Shown in pieces: positions 46,101-54,977 of a DNA stretch of 64,000 bases (its first letter is position 1; each line of letters starts with the position of its first letter). The stretch is from Symbiodinium natans. Its lineage: Eukaryota > Sar > Dinophyceae > Suessiales > Symbiodiniaceae. The notes below the pieces were generated by a model. The model had not been told where the DNA came from, made no database searches, and saw nothing but the letters and a program-made list of their open reading frames with translations. The stretch covers positions 102,501 through 166,500 of the forward strand of contig CAJNDS010000217.1 of assembly GCA_905221605.1 (NCBI GenBank), written 5' to 3'. The position numbers and the translations under genes were made by a program.

Positions 46101-48515
46101 GAGAGCTCCTCAGACTTCTAACCTCAAATAGAAAAAAGCAGGCCCCTCCACAAGACATCTATTCGCTGCCGCAGTGAGGGATCTCATGCAATGGCAGAGA
46201 CTCCGCTCCCCCTGAGTTCTCCGGAGACTTCGGCCTGAGCCGAAGAAGGCGCCAGTTCTCCAGGGTGGTCTTGGGGTTGAGGGTTGAGGCTTGAGGCTTG
46301 AGGCTTGAGGCTTTAGGCTTGAGGCTTGAGGCTTGAGGCTTGAGGCTTGAGGCTTGGAGGCTTGAGGCTTGAGGCTTGAGGCTTGAGGCTTGAGGCTTGA
46401 GGCTTGAGGCTTGAGGCTTGAGGCTTGAGGCTTGAGGCTTGAGGCTTGAGGCTTGAGGGCGGGTTGCGGGTTGCGGGTTGAGGGTTGAGGTTGTTGAGGG
46501 TTGAGGGTTTGGGTTTCAGATCCCCCCCTCCCCCCCCCCCCCTCCCCCCCCCCCTCCCCCCCCCCCCCCTCCCCCCCCCCCCTCCCCCCCCCCCCTCCCC
46601 CCCTTCCCCCCCCCGCCCCCCTCCCCCCCCCCCCCCCCCACTCCCCTCCGCCCCCCCCCCCCCCCCCCCCCCCCCGACCCCCCCTCACAATCTTATTCGT
46701 TCGGCTCAGGGCGAATCAGTGCTTGCCATAGAGTGGTTGTTAGCTTTACAGGCTCTTTGGGTTTCGACATGAATGGGTTGCCCGCCAGGCGCGCGCAATG
46801 GATTTGAACGACTGGCGCGCGACAGTTGCCAGAGTGACTTGGCTCATACCTTGCAGGTTTAAACCCTTCATAAGCCCTTGCTAAACTTAGGCAGGTCCTT
46901 GGAATATTCTGTATTTTCCTCTAGTGGGTTCACGAGGATCATATTCAGGAATTGTTTCAGAGGGTTTTAAGGGCCATCCTAGTAAACCCTCAGCCCTCAA
47001 CCCAGAAGCCTCTGAAAGCCCCTAGAAGCCTAAGTCCTAAGACTCTTCAAGCCCAGACTAGTCATACTCCCGCAAGGTTTGGGGTTTAGGGTTTAGGGAT
47101 TTAGGGACTCTACTACTCCATCAGCCCCAAGCATCCAGCCTCCCTGACTGACCCTGACCTCCCATCTTCCTCCTTTTGCCCGCAGGACTGGACTCGAATT
47201 CAGGATGCGCCGGCCAAGGCGTGCCAGAGAGCGGCGGAAGATTCCCTGAAACCGTACACCCTAAACCACAAAACCCTATACACATAAAGCCGAAACCCGA
47301 AGGGTTGTAGGGCGCCTGGCAAAGGCTTCCTTTCAGCGTTGGGATTGGAGGCGTTTTCCGAGGGGCTTTGGGGATCCAGGGGTTGAGGCATTCCGAGGGT
47401 TGGGAGTTGAGAGGCTTCGACAGGTAGCCTAAAGCCTGAAGCCTGAACCCCAAACCCCAAACCCCAAACCCCAAACCCCAAACCCCAAGCCCTAAACCCT
47501 AAAACCCTAAGCCGAAACCCTAAACCCTAAACCCTAAACCCTAAACCCTAAACCCTAAACCCTAAACCCTAAACCCTAGCCTACCAATGGTTTAGGGTGA
47601 CTCAAGTCGTGTCAAGTTCCACTTCGCCCAGCTGCTGCCAGGTGCGGGGCGACCGCGCCGCCGCGCTGGCCGCAGTTCGCCAGTCGCCCGAGGCCATGCC
47701 AACATGATTTGAGGCTTAGGGTTTTGGGGTTTAGGGTTCAGGGTTTAGGGTTTAGGGTGTGGGGCTTAGGTTTTGGACGTTAGGGCTTTGGGATGATCAT
47801 ACTTCAAGTAGCTGGAAACTTTGGAGGTGCGCCTTTGGTGAGGAGTTTGGGCTCCATGATATACGGGCCCTCGGGGGGTGGGTAGGCGCCTTCCCTGATT
47901 ATCTGATGACAGTTATGTACGTCTGACATCTGTCCTGCGGTCCATGAACCCTAGCTTTCTCCTACATATTCCCAAAGGTACATCCCGAGTTCCTTCCCCC
48001 CCACCCTAAACTCCTTTTAAGAATTTCTATACCTTCCCCGAAGTCCCCAGACCTTAAGCCCGAAGCTCTGCCAATGAACCACTCAAAAAGGCCTAGACCC
48101 TTAGGAGCTCCAAACCCTGCAAGAGCCAGGGTTTAGGGTTTAGGGTTTGGGGTTTGGGGTTTGGGGTTTAGGGTTTAGGGCTTAGGGTTTAGGGTTTAGG
48201 GTTTAGGGTTTAGGGCCGGCAGGCGCTGCACTTCCTGGAGCGCAGCCTGCAGCCGCGAGCTCTGAGAGGGTTTGGGGAGTGACTGGCGTTTTGGGGTTGA
48301 GGGTTTAGGGTTGAGGGTTTAGGGCTTAGGGTTTAGGGTTTAGGGTTTGGGGTTTGGGGTTTAGGGTTTAGGGTTTGGGGTTTAGGGTTTAGGGTTTAGG
48401 GTTTAGGGGTTAGGGTTCAGTCGTCCAAGCATCTCAGGGTGGATCGGCAGATTGTGCTCACAGCCATCGCCACCCACCACCGCCCTCGAGAGCAGGCCGC
48501 CGTTTCGGGTTTAGG
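43095..48515 (+). CDS. DUF4116-like repeat gene, multi-exon
   Basis: A + strand gene inferred from islands at 43095-~43160, 44034-44099, 44304-44377, 45481-~45523, 47186-47239, 47642-47692, 48223-48251 and 48438-~48500. The last four join in phase into ACQRAAE-VRGDRAAALAAVRQSPE-ALHFLERSLQ-VDRQIVLTAIA, the pattern of DUF4116 repeats (roughly AL.FAS..LR.DR.VVL.AV), short helical repeats of unknown function that are abundant in some protists. Donors for these joins are GA, GC and GC. The upstream islands are helical; whether they belong to the same gene is not certain. Confidence 0.65.
43433..43562. mobile_element. Inverted-repeat element, GGTAGCCCAGT ends
   Basis: ATGCTTGGTAGCCCAGTGGTA at the left mirrors GTTACTGGGCTACCAAGTAT at the right, about 130 bp overall, with inner arms GGGTGCCC-like. 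No ORF. MITE-like. Confidence 0.75.
44034..44099 (+). CDS. Candidate exon: KFQHLRLELPGVADAFLALH
   Basis: Immediately after a TTTAGGG run (GGGAAG|) the + frame reads KFQHLRLELPGVADAFLALH. A GT donor (GTCCAC) follows. The minus strand is also open but less convincing. Confidence 0.5.
44304..44377 (+). CDS. Candidate exon: RQDAAKWEVGLKVLTVTL
   Basis: After CAGCAG| reads RQDAAKWEVGLKVLTVTL then HWHLES before a GT donor. The complementary strand is also open over this island; + is preferred because every recognisable gene here is +. Confidence 0.45.
44640..44770. repeat. 9-bp tandem repeat GACTTTAGG
   Basis: About 12 copies, with GACCTTAGG versions grouped at the 3' end. Confidence 0.95.
45225..45465. 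repeat. CCCTAAA array
   Basis: About 33 heptamers with a few variants, ending 15 bp before the exon candidate at 45,481. Confidence 0.97.
45481..45523 (+). CDS. Candidate exon: TKQQTAAKNFFRKNE
   Basis: After CGGCCAG| the + frame reads TKQQTAAKNFFRKNE, GC donor (GCCGCC). The minus strand could instead encode a hydrophobic segment (FFAAVCCFVLAGV), so the strand is not secure. Confidence 0.4.
46270..46510. repeat. TTGAGGC heptamer block
   Basis: About 25 copies of TTGAGGC with one expanded unit, then TTGCGGG and TTGAGGG versions. Confidence 0.95.
46523..46685. repeat. Poly-C tract broken by single T, A or G
   Basis: About 160 bp almost entirely C; the minus strand is G-rich and could form G-quadruplexes. 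Length may be affected by sequencing. Confidence 0.95.
46895..46985. repeat. Dispersed ~85-bp repeat, copy at 46.9 kb
   Basis: TGGAATATTCTGTATTTTCC...AGGATCATATTCAGGAAT...TTTTAAGGGCCATCCTAG. A related copy at about 33,905-33,995 shares TTGTATTTTCC, AGGATCGTGTTCAGGAAT and TTTTAAGGGCCATCCT; a more distant one is at about 54,380-54,465. Confidence 0.7.
47186..47239 (+). CDS. DUF4116 gene exon: DWTRIQDAPAKACQRAAE
   Basis: A strong pyrimidine tract and CCCGCAG| precede eighteen codons. The GA donor (GATTCC) joins in phase to VRGDRAAALAAV. Confidence 0.65.
47642..47692 (+). CDS. DUF4116 gene exon: VRGDRAAALAAVRQSPE
   Basis: Acceptor CTGCCAG|, GC donor (GCCATG). VRGDRAAALAAVRQSPE is close to the DUF4116 consensus (LR.DR.VVLAAV.Q.P). 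Confidence 0.75.
48223..48251 (+). CDS. DUF4116 gene exon: ALHFLERSL
   Basis: Acceptor GGCAG|, GC donor (GCCGCG), 29 nt. Completes SPE-ALHFLERSLQ, the second half of a DUF4116 unit. Confidence 0.72.
48438..48500 (+). CDS. DUF4116 gene exon: VDRQIVLTAIATHHRP
   Basis: Acceptor ATCTCAG|G. Reads VDRQIVLTAIATHHRP, the start of the next DUF4116 unit; the 3' border is not fixed. An island at 48,905-48,985 may continue the repeat. Confidence 0.65.
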
Positions 48516-50350
48516 GTTTAGGGTATGGGGCTTAGGGTTTAGGCTTTAGGCTTTGGGGTTTAGGGTATGGGGTTTAGGGTTTAGGCTTTAGGGTTTAGGG
48601 TTTAGGGTTAGGGTGTAGGTTTAGGGGTTAGGGCTCTCAATCGGCCCTGTAAGCCGTTAGCCCGAAACCCCAACTCTAAAGATGTTTTAGACTTTGCCAT
48701 TTCAGGTTTTTGGGTTCCATGCTGTGGCGGCATTCAGAGGTTCTTGTTCGGTTACCCTATACACCCTAAACCTCCATGATCAACCTCTACGGCCCCTAAG
48801 CCCTAAACCCTAAACCCTAAACCCTAAACCCTAAACCCTAAACCCTAAACCCTAAACCCTAAACCCTAAACCCTAAACCCTAAACCCTAAACCCTACACC
48901 CCTTTCTGCGCCTTGAGGCCCCGCGATCTGGCGACTTTTTGGAGACCACGGCCTCCGATACCCTCGAGGCAGCAGGGCTTTTGACCGGTTTAGGGCGTTA
49001 GCAATTTGGGTGCATGTAGGGTTTAGGGTTTAGGGTTTAGGGTTTAGGGTTTAGGGTTTAGGGTTTAGGGTTTAGGGTTAAATTAGGGTGTAGGGTTTAG
49101 GGCAAATATTTGGGTCTATGGCGTTTAGAGATGGCAGGAGGGAGGGCCGGAACCCTTAGATGTCCACCTAAACCCTGAACCCTAAACCCTAGCCCTTCAG
49201 CCTGCTAGCCCTAGTTCCTAAACCGCTAGCCCTAAACCCTAAACCCTAAACCGTTGGCCCTTCTGCTTCCTTAAGATGTCTGAATCGTATATGCCATTAA
49301 ACCGTTAAGTCTTATTAACAGCCGCAAAAGAACGCTTGCATTGAGCTGTTCCAACATGAGCCATTGAAACCCCAAGAAAGCGAACCAATCCCCTGAGACC
49401 CAATGCCCTACACCCTAAAATCTCGTAGACACTCCGGCTCTCTACCCAGACTTTTGGGAGGATCCAAAAAGTAGATCCCCTTAAGGGTTCCTTAAGAATG
49501 GCTCAATAGTAGTCTAGGACACACCCTAAACCCTGGACCCTAGACCCTAAACCCTAAATCCTAAACCCTAAACCCTAAACCCTAAACCCTAAACCCTAAA
49601 CCCTCAACCCTAAGAATGACGTTGGGACTCCGGGGCCTCTCTGAGGACTTGTCGCAGCTCGGGGGTGCTGCCTTCCAGCTCGGCTACTCCACGCTGAGGC
49701 GAGGAGTGGGGGGGTTTAGGGTTTAGGGTTTAGGGTTTAGGGTTTAGGGTTTAGGGTTTAGGGTTTAGGGTTTAGGGTTAGCAGGGTTTCGGGTTTGGGC
49801 TTTAGGGTTTCAAGTTTAGAGTTTAGGTTTCGGGTTTAGGGTTTAGGGTCCTCAGCATGATAAAGACATCTGTGCTCTTCCAGACCTGTATGAACCAGAG
49901 CCGCAAGGAAGCCCTAAACCCTAAAAACCCTGCGAGCCCGAAACCCTGAAACCCTAATCCCGATACTCTAAACCCCCAACCCTAAACCCTCAGCCCTAAA
50001 CCCTAAACCCTGTACACCCCAAGGAAGAAGATTAGGCATAGCGGGCCACTTACGCTGCTTTTGACCGCTGCCAGGCTCACAGAAGTCCTCTGCCACTGGG
50101 CAGAGACATGCCGGTTTAGCGTTTAGGGTTTAGGGTCTATAGGGCCAGCTTAGGGTTTAGGGTTTCGGGTTAGGATTTGTGGATTGCAAGGTCTTTAGAG
50201 TTTTGGGTCTAGGTTTCCTCTTATAAGCCCTCAACCCGACAGTTGCTTTTTGCGACTTTTATGTTTAAAAGCCCTGCGCCCCCCCCCCCCCCCCCCCGCC
50301 CCTCCCCCCCCCCCCCCCCCTCCCCCCCCCCCCCGGTTCGCGCTGACCAG
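48516..50350. other. Repeat-rich stretch with weak exon candidates
   Basis: Heptamer runs (48,795-48,897; 49,015-49,078; 49,505-49,615; 49,710-49,780), with unique islands at 48,905-48,985 and 49,615-49,705; the latter reads MTLGLRGLSEDLSQLGGAAF on +. A poly-C block interrupted by a few T and G lies at 50,279-50,335. No gene model could be fixed. Confidence 0.4.
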
Positions 50351-50378
50351 GCGTTTCGGGAACTTAGCCGGGAGCAGG
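50351..50378 (+). CDS. Exon: AFRELSREQ
   Basis: After CTGACCAG| reads AFRELSREQ. The GC donor (GCTGCA) leaves G, which joins in phase to SELLSSSAS. Confidence 0.5.
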
Positions 50379-53300
50379 GCTGCACGCTCTCAACCCAAAT
50401 CCTGCTTGGGTGAGAGGGCTTAGGCCTAGAGGGGGTTTAGGGTTTAATGTTTACACTGGAGGCTCTTTTGGAGAGTTCAATTGTCAAGGCCATGCCAAAC
50501 CCCAAGCCCCAAGCCCCAAGCCCCAAGCCCCAAGCCCCAAGCCCCAAGCCCCAAGCCCCAAGCCCCAAGCCCCAAGCCCCAAACCCCAAACCCCAAACCC
50601 TAAACCCTAAACCCTAAACCCTAAACCCTAAACCCTAAACCCTAAACCCTAACCCTGGTTTCAGCGAAAGAAATCGCTGAGGCAGCGAGCTCCTGAGCTC
50701 CTCGGCTTCCTTGGCCCAGAGCGCGGCCGACGCCTTTGCCGCGAACGGCGAAGCGACCGAAAGAGCGGCCGGGCTGCGCAAGCAGAGGGATTGAGGGGGG
50801 GCGCTCAAGGGCTTAGAGGGTTTAGGGGGTGTAAGGTTTAGGGTTTGGGGGCTTTGGGGCTTAGCGGGTTTAGGGTTTAAGGGGGGAGCGGGGGGTTTAG
50901 GGCTTCTAGGGGTTTCGGGGGTTTAGGGTCAAGGGGGGTTTGTACGGAGTTTAGGCCTTGTAGGGGTTTAGGGGATTTTGCGGGGTTTAGGGTAGGGTTC
51001 GCCGAAAGGCGGAGATGAGAGAAAGAGGGAGAGCGAGAGAAGCGGGAGAGATGAGCAGTTTGCGCAATCAAGGACGTGGCGGGCAATGCCGCGCCGGACC
51101 TCACCGCAGCCAGCGCCGCAGAGGACGGCCATGGAAGACCACCTCCCATCTCTCCACCTACCTAAAATCCTAAGCCCAATAGACCAGAAGCACCCCAAAA
51201 AACCCGACAATCCTAACAGTCCCCAAAACCCCCAAGAGCCCCCAAAAACACCCCAAGGCCCCCCCGAAAATCCTTGAAAGCCCTCAACCCTCGCTTGGTT
51301 GGAGTTCCAAGCCCAAACTCCGACAGCGCGCGAAGCTCCTAAGTTGGGGGGAACCGATGATCGTATTCCTAGAGAGTTCAGGGTACCAAGGGGTCAGGGT
51401 TGAGGGTTTAGGGTTTAGGGCTTTGGGGTTTGGGATCGAGTTCAGGGTACCCAGGGCCCATCTCCAGCTATAAAGCACCCCCAAGAGATGAGATGTGTGG
51501 GTGCGGGTTGTTTTACGCAGGCTTGGCATCGAGTGCCCACCGGACGGCGCAGTGCCCTTCGCCTGGCAACTATGGGAGGGGGGTGTCGGGGTCATGGTTT
51601 CGGATGTAGGGCTTAAGGAGGGTTTAGGATTTAGGGGTTAGGGTTTAGGGTTTAAGGTTTAGGGTTTAGGGTTGGTTTCGGATTTAATTCGGGCTTAAGG
51701 GAGGCTTGTAACATCCTTTGAGGCTAATCTCACACACCCTGATGTCGAGAATCTCTCAGCACTTCTAAGACCCAAAGCTGCACTCAAAGGTGAGCGCTGC
51801 GGGCGTGCGGAGGCGGAAGGCAAAGTGGGAAGGAGGGGGTTGGCGTGCTTAGTTTTTTTGAGTAGTATTTGGGCTTCGGACTCAGGCTGGATACGGATGC
51901 AGTTCAAAGTGAGCTTGAGCTGAGAACACTGAGCCTTAATCCCTTGCTAAACCCTTGCACGTTTGGACCTACGCCAAACGTGACACAGCCGGGCAAGTCA
52001 ACGTGCAGTGTAGCTGAGGCCTTTGATGAGGCTTGGCGCCAAAAAGGTTTGTCAAACTCAGCTGCAGCCCCCGGAACATAAACCCTATGAATCCTATAAA
52101 CCCTACAAACCCTACAAACCCTACAAACCCTACAAACCCTCTAAACCCTAAACCGGACAGGTCCCCCACGAGACGCCGAACCCTGGCATGGCGTGCGGAG
52201 AAGGACGCGGGTCATGGGGATCTGGGCGTTCAGCGTTTTGGGGCTCTAGGGCGTAATTCAGGGTTTAGTGGGGTTGTAATTGCGGTTCAACTAGGGTTTA
52301 ACTAGGGATATAGTTGGGTTTTGATTGGGGTTTAATTCGGGGTTAGTTAGGGTTTAATTTGGGTTTAGCTAGGGTTTAATGAGGTTCTGAGGGTTTCAGG
52401 GTGCTCTCGGGCTCGGGGTCTTCCTGGGTTTGGTGTCTAGGGCTTGAAGGTTCAGAGTTGCAGGGTTCGCGAGACCTTGCAGTTCAAGGTTGCCAGGGTT
52501 CAGCTGACCCCCAAGCCTAAGAAGCAAAACGGCCCCCAAAAGTCCCTAAACAAGGTCAGACGTCCCCAACAAGACCTAAAAAGTCAAATAGCCTGACGAT
52601 TCCCTGAAGTCAGCCCACAGCCCCCTGCGACCCCGCAGGCGCGTGGCGCCGCAGCGTGAGCTCGATCCTCAGATCCTCAGAGCCTCACGGGTCCAAGTCA
52701 GGGTCTAAGGGTTTAAGGGTTGAAGGGTTTAAGGGTCGAAGCGTTTCAGGGTTTAAGGGTTTGGGGTTTGGGGCTTGGGTTTGGGTGTTGGGGTTTGGGG
52801 CTTATAGGGTCCAAATTATCTCCTGGGATTTTGGTTTCTGAGTAGGTCCTTGTATTTTTCTCGGATCTTTCCCTGTATAGGGTTTTCCCCTGTATAGGGT
52901 TTAAGCGGATGGCTTTTTAGGAATCCTTTGTTTAGAGGGTTCAACCTCGTTGGTGTACAGACGGTTGTGTTTGAGCTCTTGTCACTAGTAGCTACCGAGC
53001 GATGGAAATTTGCAGCTGACAGGTTTCGTACGGCCCACAAGGGGGTTGACAGCCTAAGGGTAGTCGGGTAGTCACATATGTTCCCTTACCTGCTTCTAAA
53101 GGGTCCTGAAGTATGGGCCCTCGGGTATGTACGGCCGGGGTATAAAAGGGTTCCGATTCCCCAATTGAGGCCTCGTAGTAAGGGACCATGGAACCCTACC
53201 CTAAGAAATGATGGTGGTTGAGGGGCACTCGGCCCGCAACCCAATATCCCCACGATAACTCCTCCCCCTCTAAAGCCAAACACCTGAAACCCAGACTCTA

Positions 53301-54816
53301 GATCCTAAGCCTTAAACCAAATCGGATGGCTTTGGATGGTTTAGAAGGGGTTTTGAATCAGGTGGTTGCGCATCAGGTCGGGTCGGCACGCGCGACCGAC
53401 GGTCCCTGTCCCGCCACTGAACTGCAAAGGTGGTGGTCCCAAACCGCAACCCTAAGCCCTAAGCCCGAAACCCTAAACCCTTATAAACCCTTAAACCCCT
53501 AAACCCCTCAACCCGAAGCCCTAAACCCCAAACTGCTGACATGAACCCGGGCTTCGGATTTCTCCGCTGTAGAAGCCCAGTAGAAAGCTAGCGGGAGCCC
53601 GCCATCGAACCCTCATCCTTAAACCCCAGACCCTACTCCTCACCAACAGAACACACCGAGTTGAGGGTCGAGAGGGCTTTGGCACGGAGATGGGCCGCAG
53701 TCCGCCACATGACCCAAGGACCATCCGGCTCCGCGAAGACTTGCGGCCCGAGTGCTTGATGCCGGGTCGGAGGGCCCTAGGGGACCCGCGCCCGATTCTG
53801 TGCAGCCTTGGTTCATGAACCCTCCAAAACCCTGAATCCTCAGCCCTACTCTGTTTCTTGACATTCCTTCGCTTCGGATCGTTTAGCTTGACTATGTTTG
53901 GGGTGGTGTCGGCCTGTGCTGAAGGCACTGCGGACACACCCACGATTATGTGGGAAGAGAGATGCCCCACACGCCAAGCAGCCTAGCACATGGGATTCAG
54001 TTGAGATGTGGTCCCTTTTTCAGGGCAGTGCCTATAATGCAGGGCCAGCCTGTATTCGCCCGCCCACAGGGGCCCATGTTTGGGAGCGGCAACCAGAACT
54101 TGCCTGTGGGGGTAGCAAGGGCACAGGTGCAGACACGCCAGGCTAAGGCCGCAAGCCTTGTGGAGGAACCTCGACGTAAGGGTGGTGGTTTAGGGTTTTG
54201 GGGTTTAGGGTTCAGGGACCCTTGAAACCATGCCGATGTGAACCCCTGTGCCCTGTAGCCCCCGAACCCTAAACCTCTCAGCTGCAGCACCGTGCTCGGC
54301 GCGGGCATCTCGCATCCCGTTGCAGCGGATCGGCTTGCGGTCGGCTCTTAAAAGGAAAGAATTCGTCTGCTCCAGGGTTTCTAGAGATGTTCTATATTTT
54401 CCTACTTGCGGCTCTGAAGAATCGCTATTAGGAACATTTTAAAGAGAGCGCCTCAAAGGGCCGACCTACAGGCTCTCAAGGTTTAGGGTTCAGGTAGAAG
54501 GGGACCAGGGGGAGCAGTGCACGGGATGTTCCTACATCACGGCTTCAGAATCAGAAATGTACGTAGGGCTCGCTTCCATTCTCAACTACGCCCAAAAACC
54601 CGAAGCCTCAAAAGTCCGGAAAGCCCTCAAGCCCCGAACCTCTGAACCTCAACCCCGCGCCTCCCTTACCCCCTCAAGCCTGGGGTCGTTAAGGGTGTTT
54701 AGATACTGCGTTCTGGTCACGACCCTGCGCAGACGTCAAAGTGTGTTCGTGCCGTGCAGGCGCAGATGGTTGCTGACCTATTTCGCCCACGCGTCGAGCA
54801 AGAGTTGGAGGCTTGA
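50351..54816 (+). CDS. Unrecognised multi-exon protein(s), coiled-coil-like
   Basis: Islands at 50351-50378, 50682-50788 and 51073-51123 join in phase to AFRELSREQG-SELLSSSASLAQSAADAF... -DVAGNAAPDLTAASAAE, an alanine-rich helical protein. Further + exons are likely at 51521-~51580, 54070-54175 and 54760-54816, the last ending in TGA. It is not known whether they form one gene. Heptamer runs are sparser after about 53.6 kb. No family is recognised. Confidence 0.5.
50488..50655. repeat. AAGCCCC block then TAAACCC
   Basis: About 13 copies of CCCCAAG followed by CCCCAAA and CCCTAAA versions: a stepwise change of unit along one array. Confidence 0.96.
50682..50788 (+). CDS. Exon: SELLSSSASLAQSAADAF
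   Basis: After CGCTGAG| 35 codons, SELLSSSASLAQSAADAF then AANGEATERAAGLRKQR: alanine-rich, helical. The GA donor (GATTGA) joins to DVAGNAAPD; a TGA follows directly if no donor is used. Confidence 0.55.
51073..51123 (+). CDS. Exon: DVAGNAAPDLTAASAAE
   Basis: After ATCAAG| seventeen codons, GA donor (GACGGC). Small-residue-rich; phase fits the preceding exon. Confidence 0.5.
51521..51580 (+). CDS. Candidate exon: LGIECPPDGAVPFAWQLWE
   Basis: Island after TTACGCAG|. One frame reads LGIECPPDGAVPFAWQLWE; the other two are also open, so frame and 3' end are open questions. Confidence 0.4.
54070..54175 (+). CDS. Exon: GPMFGSGNQNLPVGVARAQV
   Basis: Acceptor GCCCACAG|G and canonical-type donor GTAAGG flank 35 codons, GPMFGSGNQNLPVGVARAQV then QTRQAKAASLVEEPR. 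Good splice sites on both sides; the protein is not recognised. Confidence 0.6.
54760..54816 (+). CDS. Candidate last exon: AQMVADLFRPRVEQELEA-stop
   Basis: After GTGCAG| reads AQMVADLFRPRVEQELEA then TGA. It lies 161 bp upstream of the nuclease ORF ATG and is probably the 3' end of the preceding gene. Confidence 0.45.
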   Translation, partial: AQMVADLFRPRVEQELEA

Positions 54817-54977
54817 GTGCTTCGATGCCCAGCTGCCGAACACTTGAGTCCAAACCCTAAATATGCCCCTTGCCGAACCCGATCCCAAAAGTTCGATCAC
54901 ACCCCTGGCCGCCACTTACTCTGTCTGTTTGCGCTGCCGCCGGCTCAACATAAGTGGCCGAACAGGAGGCTCCAACG

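Noticed and set aside
46110-46772. Long ORFs rich in Gly or Pro on both strands
   Set aside because: They come from the poly-C tract and the TTGAGGC array.
53521-53970. 149-codon minus-strand ORF
   Set aside because: No recognisable motif; its sequence looks like random GC-rich frame, and neighbouring exons are on +.
54942-54950. Relic of the dinoflagellate spliced leader (GGCTCAA) upstream of the nuclease ORF
   Set aside because: Only seven bases match the 3' end of the leader and the preceding bases do not; too short to claim retroposition.
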